From positions 139,808 to 203,807 of the forward strand of contig NZ_QTUV01000005.1 in assembly GCF_003435815.1 (NCBI RefSeq): DNA of 64,000 nt. The letters are read 5' to 3'. The stretch's first letter is position 1; every line of letters starts with the position of its first letter. Position numbers and translations under genes: made by a program. This document shows positions 1-7,713 of this stretch, one piece after another. The notes below the pieces were generated by a model. That model had not been told where the DNA came from and did no database searches. It saw only the letters and a program-made list of their open reading frames with translations. This DNA is from Dorea sp. AM10-31 (GTDB lineage Bacteria; Bacillota; Clostridia; Lachnospirales; Lachnospiraceae).

Positions 1-36
1 TACCCCAATCCTTTATCTTTTATTTTTAACTGGCAA

Positions 37-72
37 AATACAGAGTAAACATTTTAGGCTTACTCTGTATTT
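37..72 (-). terminator. Hairpin after cysK
   Basis: A perfect 12-bp inverted repeat (37-48 with 60-71) lies about 105 bp past the cysK stop. On the minus strand it runs into TATTTTG, so it may terminate cysK transcription. The U tract is short and the stem is symmetrical, so it could also serve a gene outside the window. Confidence 0.55.
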
Positions 73-112
73 CTACTCATGGTATCTACTTTATGATTAT
101 GCCTGTCCGGCG

Positions 113-166
113 AATGTTTTACTCACTTTTACAGGCATTTCCGCTCAGCAAATGTTTTACTCACTT
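113..166. repeat. Two direct copies of a 16-bp sequence
   Basis: AATGTTTTACTCACTT occurs at 113-128 and again at 151-166, each followed within a few bases by a CAGG-type tetranucleotide. It lies between the cysK stop codon and its distal hairpin. No function is recognised. Confidence 0.6.
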
Positions 167-176
167 CGCAGGTTAT

Positions 177-1109
177 TTACTCTGTAAATAATGGTGTTGA
201 ATAATATCTGTCACCTGTATCTGGCAGTAATGCTACGATTGTCTTGCCTTTATTCTCTGGTTTCTTCGCATATTCGATTGCTGCATGAAGTGCTGCTCCT
301 GAAGAAATACCTACCAGTACGCCTTCTTTCTTGGCAAGCAGTTTTGCTGCTGCAAATGCATCTTCATTTTCTGCTTTATAAATCTCATCGTATACAGATG
401 TATTGAGTACGTCCGGTACAAATCCGGCACCGATTCCCTGAATCTTATGTGCTCCGCTCTTTCCTTCAGATAATACCGGTGAAGAAGCTGGCTCTAATGC
501 TACGATCTTCACTTCCGGTTTCTGCTCTTTCAGATATTCACCGGTTCCTGTCAGTGTTCCTCCGGTTCCGACACCTGCGATAAAGATGTCAACTTCACCA
601 TCTGTATCTTTCCAGATCTCCGGTCCTGTTGTTGCTTTGTGCACAGCAGGGTTTGCAGGATTTACAAACTGTCCCGGAATGAAGCTGTTCGGAATCTCTT
701 TTGCAAGCTCTTCGGCCTTGGCAATTGCTCCTTTCATTCCTTTCGCGCCCTCTGTCAGCACTAACTCTGCACCGTATGCTTTCAGAATATTTCTTCTCTC
801 AACGCTCATTGTCTCAGGCATTGTAAGAATGATACGATATCCTTTGGCTGCTGCGATGGATGCAAGTCCGATTCCTGTATTACCAGATGTTGGCTCAATA
901 ATCACAGAACCTTCCTTTAACTGTCCTTTGCTCTCTGCATCTTCGATCATTGCCTTTGCGATTCTGTCTTTTACACTTCCTGCCGGGTTGAAATACTCTA
1001 ATTTTACAAGTACTTTTGCTTCCAGACCTAATTCTTTCTCAATATTTGTTACTTCTACAAGTGGTGTGTTTCCAATTAATCCTAATGTTCCTTTATAAAT
1101 ATTTGCCAT
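177..1109 (-). CDS. cysK: Cysteine synthase A (O-acetylserine sulfhydrylase)
   Basis: PLP-dependent enzyme that makes L-cysteine from O-acetyl-L-serine and sulfide in the cytoplasm. The 310-residue length is normal for CysK. The N-terminal NTPL motif, the PLP-lysine motif GSVKDR (Lys47), the substrate loop TSGNTG near residue 75 and the phosphate-binding GTGGT loop are all visible. The start follows an AGAGGG ribosome site. The gene stands alone on the minus strand, behind a 17-bp-spaced promoter overlapped by a perfect inverted repeat and a leader of about 280 nt with nested hairpins, so control at both transcription and RNA level is plausible. CysK is favoured over CysM or cystathionine beta-synthase from the overall sequence; confidence is high. 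Confidence 0.95.
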   Translation of the reverse strand: MANIYKGTLGLIGNTPLVEVTNIEKELGLEAKVLVKLEYFNPAGSVKDRIAKAMIEDAESKGQLKEGSVIIEPTSGNTGIGLASIAAAKGYRIILTMPETMSVERRNILKAYGAELVLTEGAKGMKGAIAKAEELAKEIPNSFIPGQFVNPANPAVHKATTGPEIWKDTDGEVDIFIAGVGTGGTLTGTGEYLKEQKPEVKIVALEPASSPVLSEGKSGAHKIQGIGAGFVPDVLNTSVYDEIYKAENEDAFAAAKLLAKKEGVLVGISSGAALHAAIEYAKKPENKGKTIVALLPDTGDRYYSTPLFTE

Positions 1110-1144
1110 TTTAAATCCCTCTTTCTATTTATCTGTAACCGTTC

Positions 1145-1235
1145 TACGTTTTTCTTCTATGATGCCAGGGGCAAAAGCCTAAAACTATGATGTGCTTGCA
1201 CACGAATGGTTTTATGGCATCTTCCTGTATAAAAT
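1145..1235 (-). ncRNA. Structured cysK leader, candidate cis-regulatory RNA
   Basis: On the minus strand, GATGCCA pairs perfectly with TGGCATC (about 61 nt between outer ends). It encloses a UAAAAC/GUUUUA helix capped by a GUGUGC/GCACAU hairpin, then a small GGC-UUUU-GCC hairpin. Together these form a three-way junction. A further hairpin (GCAGC/GCTGC inside CTGTG/CACAG) lies upstream near 1259-1300. No T-box, SAM or other familiar riboswitch consensus was found. The fold was drawn by eye. Confidence 0.4.
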
Positions 1236-1393
1236 ATGCGATGATACTTCATCTTAAAACTGTGGGCAGCAACATCGGCTGCAACACCTTGCCACACAGC
1301 ACAATTGATAAACTAACATTCGCCAGTGTTTTCTCACTGCACTACAGTTTCTGATCATTTTGTTCATCTCCTTATCTCTTCTTCATGTAAAGT

Positions 1394-1429
1394 ATACTAT
1401 CACTATAAACCTACTATGTCAATAGGTTT
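1394..1429 (-). promoter_or_regulatory. cysK promoter with Rrf2/CymR-like palindrome
   Basis: On the minus strand, TTGACA (1417-1422) is followed 17 bp later by TAGTAT (1394-1399). A perfect inverted repeat AAACCTA-N9-TAGGTTT (1407-1429) overlaps the -35 box. Its size and position would suit an Rrf2-family cysteine repressor such as CymR, which is an inference. Predicted transcription starts near 1387, about 280 nt before cysK. Confidence 0.6.
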
Positions 1430-1430
1430 T

Positions 1431-1469
1431 ATTTAAAAAAAGAAGCGATACACTCATATGTGCACCGCT
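1431..1469 (-). terminator. Terminator of the NSS transporter operon
   Basis: On the minus strand AGCG-GTGCAC pairs with GTGTAT-CGCT, followed by TTCTTTTTTT. It sits just after the small MetS-like gene and before the cysK promoter. Confidence 0.75.
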
Positions 1470-1485
1470 CTTATTTTATAAACAC

Positions 1486-1608
1486 TTATTTACTCTGCTC
1501 TTTCGCTTTCATTCTTTCTTTTTTAAACACTCTTGAAAGAAAGTAAACAAATCCACCAACATATCCTACAATTGTAATTACCATCATAATAATTGCATCC
1601 ATCGTCAT
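1486..1608 (-). CDS. MetS-like small subunit of NSS transporter
   Basis: A 40-residue protein beginning MTMDAIIMMV with one hydrophobic helix (about residues 5-24) and a basic, lysine-rich tail. It starts 19 bp after the stop codon of the 12-TM NSS transporter and has an AAGAAGG-type ribosome site. Tiny single-TM proteins directly downstream of bacterial NSS symporters are known as MetS-type small subunits (methionine/alanine import in corynebacteria). Position, size and topology all fit. An internal start at 1602 is possible. The exact substrate is not deducible. Confidence 0.75.
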   Translation of the reverse strand: MTMDAIIMMVITIVGYVGGFVYFLSRVFKKERMKAKEQSK

Positions 1609-1627
1609 AACACATACCTTCTTTCTA

Positions 1628-3118
1628 TTATTTTGCGATCTCGTCTTCTTTCATCTCGCCTTTTGCAGTTTTACTATTGAAGAATTTGGAAAGTGCAATA
1701 CCTACAACAATAACAACTGCAAACTGAAGTAATACTGTTCCCGTATTATCCTGTATAATAAATGGATTCAGCCATGTATTCGGGAACCATTCTTTTGTCT
1801 GAAGAAGCCAGTAACCAACCATTCCTACTACTAAAACAGGAATAATATACATACATGCAGTATAGTATGCTTTTGGTAAATGTACGTCTGCGCCTTTTGC
1901 ATTGACTTCTTCTGTACGCAATTTTTCTACTCCATATTTCCATGCAAGCACTGCAATAAATGCACCACTTACTAAAAGTCCAATTCCCCATACCCAGTCC
2001 TGATTATCGATGTTGATTAATGACCAGCATGAGAAACATCCTACAAGGAATCCTGCAAAGCAAACACCAACAACTGCTTTCTTACGGGATACGCCAAGGT
2101 CAACTACACATTTGACACCGACCTCGATCATTGAGAACAGTGATGTAATAGCTGCAATTGCAAGCAGTCCGAAGAAAATAAATGAAATAAATCTTCCACC
2201 CGGAATTGTTGTAAATAACTGATAAATATAAATAAATGTAAGTCCGAAGTTACCCTGGCTAAGTGCCTCATTTGCTGCTTCCGGTGTTGCAGAAAGTGCA
2301 CAGATTGCAGGAATTACTACAAGTGCTGAAAGGATGGCTCCAAGGTTATCACCAAGTCCCATGATCAGACAGCTTGTCGGAACGTCTTCATCTTTTCCAA
2401 CATAGTTTGCATATGTAATAATGAATCCCCATCCGGCGCCGGTACTCCATGCTGCCTGAATAAAAGCCTGGATCCATGTATTCGGACTGAGAAGATATTC
2501 TTTCTTAATTGTAAAAAGATACTGCAGTCCCTGACTTGCTCCATTTAATGTAACTGCGTAAATTGCAAGTCCGACAAGAATGACAAATAATGACGGGATC
2601 GCTACTTTACAGAATCGCTCGATACCACCGGCAATTCCCTGATAAACGATAAAACATGCAACTGCAAATCCGATTGCGTGGAATAAAATAACCTGCCATT
2701 TAGAATCTGTAAATGCTGTCCACATTGCTGATGTAGTCTCGGTTGTCAGATTCGCTTTAAATGTGGTAACTGAATTTACCGCGTATTTCATACAATATCC
2801 CTGAAGTACACAATAATAACTCATCAGGAAAAAACAAACTGCTGCCACGAAAAATCCCATCCATGTATATTTCTTTCCACCAACATTACGGAAAGAACCG
2901 ATACATCCAAGCCGGGTCTTCTTACCAATTGCCATCTCCGTTGAGAGAAGCGGTACTGCAAAAATCAGCATTGCGATCGTCCAGGCTAAAATAAATGCTC
3001 CTCCACCATTCGCCGCACATACTCGTGGGAATCTCCAGACATTTCCAGTACCAATACACATACCTAAAGCGGCTGCAATGTAACCTATGGTACTAAACTT
3101 TTCTTGTTTCTGTTCCAT
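1628..3118 (-). CDS. NSS-family sodium-dependent amino-acid symporter
   Basis: A 496-residue polytopic membrane protein of the neurotransmitter:sodium symporter family, which imports amino acids with Na+. The family signature near the N-terminus is clear: GMCIGTGNVWRFPRV lies in TM1, where the Na+ and substrate are bound in LeuT relatives. About 12 TM segments can be counted. The start follows a GGAGG site. A MetS-like 40-residue gene lies immediately downstream, which suggests a two-component importer for methionine, alanine or a similar neutral amino acid. A consensus promoter lies about 190 bp upstream and a terminator follows the small subunit, making a two-gene unit. Confidence 0.9.
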   Translation of the reverse strand: MEQKQEKFSTIGYIAAALGMCIGTGNVWRFPRVCAANGGGAFILAWTIAMLIFAVPLLSTEMAIGKKTRLGCIGSFRNVGGKKYTWMGFFVAAVCFFLMSYYCVLQGYCMKYAVNSVTTFKANLTTETTSAMWTAFTDSKWQVILFHAIGFAVACFIVYQGIAGGIERFCKVAIPSLFVILVGLAIYAVTLNGASQGLQYLFTIKKEYLLSPNTWIQAFIQAAWSTGAGWGFIITYANYVGKDEDVPTSCLIMGLGDNLGAILSALVVIPAICALSATPEAANEALSQGNFGLTFIYIYQLFTTIPGGRFISFIFFGLLAIAAITSLFSMIEVGVKCVVDLGVSRKKAVVGVCFAGFLVGCFSCWSLINIDNQDWVWGIGLLVSGAFIAVLAWKYGVEKLRTEEVNAKGADVHLPKAYYTACMYIIPVLVVGMVGYWLLQTKEWFPNTWLNPFIIQDNTGTVLLQFAVVIVVGIALSKFFNSKTAKGEMKEDEIAK

Positions 3119-3308
3119 AATTAAACCTCCGTCCGAATACTACACTCGTCAGAAGCTCTAATTTCTTTCCTACCACCTGTTTCTTTCGCAACCGTAAAAC
3201 TTCCGTGTGTATTCTAATTTTTCTTTCTAATCAGTATTTTTTGTAGATAATTACAGTTTTTTCTGATTTATCCGATTTATCCGAATTTTCTAATCACTGA
3301 TTGATTTT

Positions 3309-3337
3309 ATTTTAACGTTCGCGGATTCAAAAGTCAA
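3309..3337 (-). promoter_or_regulatory. Promoter of NSS transporter operon
   Basis: TTGACT (3332-3337) and TAAAAT (3309-3314) on the minus strand are separated by 17 bp, preceded by AT-rich DNA. This leaves an untranslated leader of about 180 nt with no recognised riboswitch. Confidence 0.6.
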
Positions 3338-3443
3338 TACAAATATTACATTTTTTAATTTTAGGTATTAGTATTTATTATGTGCAGCTATGTACTTGTC
3401 TATAACCGAAAGTAAAACTGGATCAAGCAAGAACGATTTTGCT

Positions 3444-3475
3444 ATAAAAGAGCAGCCTTAGGACTGCTCTTTTAT
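3444..3475 (-). terminator. Terminator after the D,D-carboxypeptidase gene
   Basis: A perfect 12-bp stem ATAAAAGAGCAG/CTGCTCTTTTAT with an 8-nt loop, flanked by A and T runs. It lies 22 bp beyond the carboxypeptidase stop codon. Confidence 0.8.
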
Positions 3476-3496
3476 GTGCGCGTGTTCTATTTTCCC

Positions 3497-5020
3497 TTAT
3501 CGTTTCCTCTTCTGCTTCTTCTTAAACCGTCGCATCTTAATCAAACGCGCAATAAACAGCAGAATCAGCACGAACAGAACAGCCGTCAGCACGGCGAGTT
3601 CATAACTCTTCGTTCTTCCGTATTGCTGATATTTGGCTGCAAGCTGCTTCCAGATTTTTTCCGGAAGGATTTTTTTGACTTTATTTTTAATCATTTTCTC
3701 AGTTTTGCCAGGTTTTGTAACTTTACTCTGATTTTTCACAGATGATTTTGGCTCAACTTTTGCCTTGTGTGCATCCAGATAAGACTGGCTCAGCTTCGCT
3801 CTTGCACTTCCGACAAGATTGCCTCTGTAAGTATAAGTCAATGTTGCTTCGGACGGCATGCTCTTGTCTACTTCCATCTTCATCTTCAGATCTGAAAATT
3901 TTACCCCTTTTGGCAGCATGACATAACCGCTGTTCTCATCGGCAAGGATTTCCCCGACATCTTTTGATGTCTCATTGCCGGAAACCGGAGTCTTTTTGAA
4001 ATTCTTAAATGCATAATCGAATAAATGTCTCGTATCCGGGAAAATATTTCTTCCGTGTGTACGCATCACAACACAGACGAGTTTCGTATCACCTTTTTTT
4101 GCCATCGTGATCAATGTTGCCAGTGCATCCGAAGTAAACCCGGTCTTTCCGCCGACTACATATTTATAATAGTTCGAATTGCCCGGCCATAACATTTTAT
4201 GTTTCTGATAAAATTCGTGCTTCTCTACGGTCTTTGATTTTGGAATTGTGTAATTCAGTGTCTGCACAATCTTGAAAAATTCCGGATGTTTGAACAACTC
4301 TCTTCCAATCAGTGCCATATCTCTGGCGCACGTATAATGATTCGGATCATGCAGACCATTCGTATTTGCAAAATGAGAATTATTTCCACCCAGTTCTTTA
4401 CATCTTACATTCATCTGCTGCACAAACCAGTTGTAATCATGTCCGGCATTTTTACCGACATTTGCCCCGACTGCGTACGCAGCTTCATTTGCCGATGCAA
4501 GAAGTGTCGCATACAACGCCTGTTCCAGCGTGATCTTATTCCCTTTTTTCAGCCCGATGGAGGAATCGCCCGGTTGAATAAATGACACGCAGTCTTTTGT
4601 AAATATAACCGGATCATCCATCTTGCCATTCTCCAGTGCAACCAATGCTGTCAGCACCTTTGTGATACTCGCCGGATATTCGTGTGTGTCAATGTTTTTT
4701 GCATACAGAATCGCACCTGTACCGGCATCCATTACAATTCCGGACTCTCCGTAAGTTCCCGGTCCTTTCGACCAGCCCTTGATCTGGTTCGACTGGATCT
4801 TCATCTTATAGACTTTCTTTAATTCTTTTTCCCGCTGCTGTTCCGGTGTCAGCTTCTTTTTTGTTTTGCGTTTTTTTCCGGTCTTTTTCGCGGCTGTAGT
4901 TTTTGCGGTTGCCGAACTGTTTGTTCTCGCTGCATTTGCCTGCACCACCGGTCCCAGGCATAAAGACAGTGCAAGAAGCGCTGCCAGACATCTTCTTCCT
5001 ATTTTTTTCCTATTAAACAT
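3497..5020 (-). CDS. Penicillin-binding D-alanyl-D-alanine carboxypeptidase
   Basis: A secreted, membrane-anchored serine carboxypeptidase (peptidase S11, DacA/DacF type) that trims the terminal D-Ala of peptidoglycan stem peptides. All three penicillin-binding motifs are present: SITK (Ser118, Lys121), SAN (176-178) and KTG (292-294). The N-terminus has a signal peptide (about 1-30), then a Lys/Thr-rich linker (about 35-70). At 507 residues it is longer than the usual 380-450. The extra length is a basic linker and a C-terminal TM helix (about 475-495) followed by a very basic tail, so it is probably held by a C-terminal helix rather than the amphipathic anchor of classical DacA. Confidence 0.92.
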   Translation of the reverse strand: MFNRKKIGRRCLAALLALSLCLGPVVQANAARTNSSATAKTTAAKKTGKKRKTKKKLTPEQQREKELKKVYKMKIQSNQIKGWSKGPGTYGESGIVMDAGTGAILYAKNIDTHEYPASITKVLTALVALENGKMDDPVIFTKDCVSFIQPGDSSIGLKKGNKITLEQALYATLLASANEAAYAVGANVGKNAGHDYNWFVQQMNVRCKELGGNNSHFANTNGLHDPNHYTCARDMALIGRELFKHPEFFKIVQTLNYTIPKSKTVEKHEFYQKHKMLWPGNSNYYKYVVGGKTGFTSDALATLITMAKKGDTKLVCVVMRTHGRNIFPDTRHLFDYAFKNFKKTPVSGNETSKDVGEILADENSGYVMLPKGVKFSDLKMKMEVDKSMPSEATLTYTYRGNLVGSARAKLSQSYLDAHKAKVEPKSSVKNQSKVTKPGKTEKMIKNKVKKILPEKIWKQLAAKYQQYGRTKSYELAVLTAVLFVLILLFIARLIKMRRFKKKQKRKR

Positions 5021-5146
5021 ATATTACCCTTACTTTCGTTTACTGTTCTCTGCCGTTCCCCGTATGCGTCCAAATCAGATTTTCGACAGTTTTGTTCATT
5101 ATACCACACTTTTCTCACTTCTCAAACCTTGCCGCTGGCAGCTTCT

Positions 5147-5222
5147 GGGGACGGGGCTTTTTGAGAAAATCCCCGTCCCCATTTCAAAAAGCCCTGTCCC
5201 CATTTCAAAAGGCCCTGTCCCC
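5147..5222. repeat. GGGGACGGGG palindrome plus 21-bp tandem repeat
   Basis: A hairpin GGGGACGGGG-cTTTT-tgag-AAAAt-CCCCGTCCCC (5147-5180) is followed by two tandem 21-bp units (5181-5201 and 5202-5222) that differ at one base; both carry CCCTGTCCCC. A third partial unit begins at 5223. Elements with the same core occur at 12727-12780 and 12804-12812. The intergenic location suggests a dispersed REP-like element. Confidence 0.7.
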
Positions 5223-5246
5223 ATTTCACCGAAAAGCACTCGCAAA

Positions 5247-5286
5247 AAGGGCAAGAGCCATCGCTTTCGCGGTGGCTCTTTTATTT
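5247..5286 (-). terminator. Terminator of the deoxypentose operon
   Basis: On the minus strand AAGAGCCACCG pairs with CGATGGCTCTT and is followed by GCCCTTTTT. It lies about 90 bp after the aldolase stop codon. The stem is symmetrical enough to work in both directions. Confidence 0.65.
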
Positions 5287-5372
5287 AAGGGGTTCCCTTC
5301 TCTATTATACAATGTATATTAAGGGAATGGAGGGTTATTTATATTATTTTAAAATGTGAATTGTCGGATAAA

Positions 5373-6029
5373 TTAGTTTTTCTTTTTCGGCTGTCCGTAG
5401 CTCTTAAAGCTTTCCAGTACTTCTGCCATTTCTTCTTTAGACAGATATACAGGACCCCCAATTGTCTTTGTACGGTACTCTAACTCAGCACAGAATTCCA
5501 TTCCACATGCCAGAGAATAAGCGCTCTTTAAGCTTCCGCCGCAAGCGAGCATACCGTGGTTAGCAAGCAGAACTGCGTTGCTGTCACCGATTGTATCAGA
5601 AGCTGCTTTCGCAAGCTCCGGTGTTCCATATGTGCAATACGGAGCACATGGTACTTCATCTACACCGGCATCTGCGATTACATAGTGAGCTGCTCTCAGT
5701 GGCTGACGAAGTGTTGCAAATACTGTACAGTACATAGAGTGTGTATGAACAACGGCTCTACATTCTGGTTTTGTTTTGTACATTGCTGTATGAAGTGCCC
5801 ACTCGCTTGATGGTTTCTTGTCTCCATCTACGATATTAGCATCCAGGTCCATGATAACTACATCTTCCGGTTTTACATCGAAGTATCCGATTCCTGAAGG
5901 GCTGATAGCCATGTAACCTTTTTCTGCGTTATAAATACTGATATTTCCGCTTGTTCCGGATGTCAGTCTGTCAGCGCTCATCTTTTTGCCATATTCTACA
6001 ATCTGTTCTCTTTCTTCCTGCATTAACAT
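5373..6029 (-). CDS. Class II aldolase, probable 5-deoxyribulose/methylthioribulose-1-P aldolase
   Basis: A 218-residue class II aldolase/adducin-family enzyme like L-fuculose-1-phosphate aldolase. Zinc ligands are visible as His95 and His97 (VVHTHS) and His158 (LANHG), and the catalytic Glu is Glu76 (PSSEW). In isolation it would be called fuculose-phosphate aldolase. It ends an operon with MtnK-like kinase and MtnA-like isomerase genes, the arrangement known for 5-deoxyribose disposal (drdIAK in Bacillus) and for the MTA/5'-deoxyadenosine DHAP shunt (mtnK-mtnA-ald2). Cleavage would give DHAP plus acetaldehyde or methylthioacetaldehyde. Substrate is inferred from context. Confidence 0.85.
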   Translation of the reverse strand: MLMQEEREQIVEYGKKMSADRLTSGTSGNISIYNAEKGYMAISPSGIGYFDVKPEDVVIMDLDANIVDGDKKPSSEWALHTAMYKTKPECRAVVHTHSMYCTVFATLRQPLRAAHYVIADAGVDEVPCAPYCTYGTPELAKAASDTIGDSNAVLLANHGMLACGGSLKSAYSLACGMEFCAELEYRTKTIGGPVYLSKEEMAEVLESFKSYGQPKKKN

Positions 6030-6146
6030 TGTTTTTCCCTCTTTCTTTCGCTTTCAATAAAAGGTGCTCTGATTAATAATTTCATTTTATCATTCTCTCC
6101 TTTTTACTCTTGTCCTGTTCGCTGTCGTTTCTATTTTCTACTAAAT

Positions 6147-6530
6147 CTACTCTCCAAGTGGTTCAAATACAAGTTCTTTGGAAAGATTACTTTTCACAAG
6201 GCAATCATCATAAGCTCTCTTCGCTACATCTTCGGATACTTCTTTCGGAACTCCTGTAACTTCGATCTTATGTCTGATATATGTTTTTTTATCATCGTGA
6301 TAATCAAGTGCTACTGTTACAATAACTTTTTTGAATTCAATTCCATCTGCTTCACAAATCTTACGAGCGCATACGTCCAAACATGCTGCATATCCGGCTT
6401 CGATGAAATCATGTGGTCCGAATACATATCCGTCTCCGCCATATTCTGTCGGATTGTCACAGTCTACGGAAACTTTTCCGTTAGAAATAACAGAGCCATA
6501 TTTTCTCTCTTTATTCATACATGTAACCAT
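6147..6530 (-). CDS. OsmC-like protein
   Basis: A 127-residue protein of the OsmC/Ohr fold. Two cysteine positions resemble the redox pair of the family: AACLDVC near residue 50 and DDCLVKSNL near residue 110. OsmC/Ohr enzymes reduce organic hydroperoxides with thiols, but many short OsmC-like members have unknown substrates. It sits between the isomerase and aldolase genes of the deoxypentose operon, which is unusual. A role in handling a reactive aldehyde or thiol by-product is only inference. The start follows a GAGGT ribosome site. Confidence 0.75.
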   Translation of the reverse strand: MVTCMNKERKYGSVISNGKVSVDCDNPTEYGGDGYVFGPHDFIEAGYAACLDVCARKICEADGIEFKKVIVTVALDYHDDKKTYIRHKIEVTGVPKEVSEDVAKRAYDDCLVKSNLSKELVFEPLGE

Positions 6531-6563
6531 TGCTCTTACCTCTTTTCTTTATCTAAAGTCGGG

Positions 6564-6586
6564 GCAAAAGTCCCGGCTATAATGTT
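6564..6586 (-). other. Intergenic hairpin within operon
   Basis: GTCGGG and CCCGGC pair around GCAAAAGT in the 62-bp gap between the isomerase and osmC-like genes. There is no U tract, so mRNA processing or stability is more likely than termination. Confidence 0.45.
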
Positions 6587-6592
6587 TTAATT

Positions 6593-7648
6593 TTAGTAGA
6601 AGTCTTTCACTTCACCTTTGAAGTAATCATTTAACAGATACGGTACATAGACACCTTTATCTGTTACAACACCACTGATGAGATGTGGCGGTACTATATC
6701 GAATGATGGATAGATTCCTTTTACTTCCGGAATTGTATTCGGGATACCTCGGTAAGAAAGTACCTGTGCAGGATCTCTTTCCTCGATAACGATATCTTTT
6801 CCGTACATTTTGTCTTCATCCGGGATTCCTGTTACATAGTATGGAATTCCGAAATATTTTGCCAAAATGGAAATCTGGAAAGTACCGATCTTATTAGCAA
6901 TATGCCCATCTCTTGCGATCGTATCTGCTGCTGAAGTAAAGAGATCGATACCTTTGTGCTGCATAGAATAAGCTACCATATTATCTGTAATAACTGTTGT
7001 ATCGAATCCCATCTGTGCACAGCATGTAGATGTCAGTCTAGCTCCCTGCAGATACGGTCTTGTCTCTGCACAGAAGATTTTAATATCGTTGTTGTTCTTT
7101 CTTGCTGCACGAAGCATCATTCCGATGATTGTCTCACCGAAGCACTGTGTAAGGATTGTTCCGTTCTTCGGGAACAGAGCTGCCAGGTTCTCTCCAACTT
7201 TACCCATTGTTGTATATCTTCTGTTCAGAGAATCAACAGTTCTGTTGAAACATGCTTCTACTGCACTTTTTCCTTCTGCAAGTGCTTCTTTTGCAACCTT
7301 TAAGCAGCCTTCTGTGATAATTCCCATACGGTTTGCTGTTGTCGGCCTTGCATGTGAAATATCATAAGAAGCCTGTGTTAAGAACTTGATCTGCTCTTCT
7401 TCTGTCTTTCCTTCTACTTCGTGTGCTGCCAGTGCCATTCCCATACCAGCTGCTGTATATGGTCCTGCACTCTGCGTAACCATATCTGTGATTGCCTGTG
7501 CAACTTCTTTATAAGTTGTACACTCAACAAATTTTACCTCTGTAGGATAAATTCTACGGTCTAATATTCTTACTTTTCCATTCTCATACCATGCTACATT
7601 TTCATACTGGAGCATGAATGCCAAATCCTGATCACATCTTTCCATCAT
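6593..7648 (-). CDS. mtnA: MtnA-like isomerase (methylthioribose/5-deoxyribose-1-P isomerase)
   Basis: A 351-residue aldose-ketose isomerase of the MtnA/eIF2B-alpha family, converting S-methyl-5-thioribose-1-phosphate or 5-deoxyribose-1-phosphate to the ribulose-1-phosphate form. The family catalytic Cys and Asp are present: Cys169 in ILTQCFGE and Asp222 in VITDNM. The ETRPYLQGARLT and DGHIANKIGT motifs are also visible. The usual ILTHC histidine is Gln here, a small departure. The gene lies 65 bp after mtnK. No mtnB/C/D-type genes for methionine salvage are present; an aldolase follows instead, pointing to the DHAP-shunt variant rather than methionine recycling. Confidence 0.88.
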   Translation of the reverse strand: MMERCDQDLAFMLQYENVAWYENGKVRILDRRIYPTEVKFVECTTYKEVAQAITDMVTQSAGPYTAAGMGMALAAHEVEGKTEEEQIKFLTQASYDISHARPTTANRMGIITEGCLKVAKEALAEGKSAVEACFNRTVDSLNRRYTTMGKVGENLAALFPKNGTILTQCFGETIIGMMLRAARKNNNDIKIFCAETRPYLQGARLTSTCCAQMGFDTTVITDNMVAYSMQHKGIDLFTSAADTIARDGHIANKIGTFQISILAKYFGIPYYVTGIPDEDKMYGKDIVIEERDPAQVLSYRGIPNTIPEVKGIYPSFDIVPPHLISGVVTDKGVYVPYLLNDYFKGEVKDFY

Positions 7649-7659
7649 ACATCTTCCTT

Positions 7660-7705
7660 TTCTTATAGATACCTTCCGGACCGTTTTACCAGCCCGGAAA
7701 GTGAT
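7660..7705 (-). other. Hairpin between kinase and isomerase genes
   Basis: In the 65-bp gap, a stem TTTCCGGGCTGGT / ACGGTCCGGAA (mostly paired, around a short A/T loop) precedes the isomerase ribosome site. It lacks a U tract and may be a processing or stability element. Confidence 0.4.
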
Positions 7706-7713
7706 TTCTTTAC

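Noticed and set aside
586..1098. Long plus-strand open frame opposite cysK
   Set aside because: It is antisense to a strongly conserved gene, has no ribosome site or recognisable family and mirrors cysK codon usage.
1145..1235. SAM or cysteine T-box riboswitch upstream of cysK
   Set aside because: Neither the T-box GGTACC core nor SAM-I signature is present, so it was recorded only as an unclassified structured leader.
5181..5222. CRISPR array
   Set aside because: Two and a half adjacent 21-bp units with no spacers, and no cas genes in the window.
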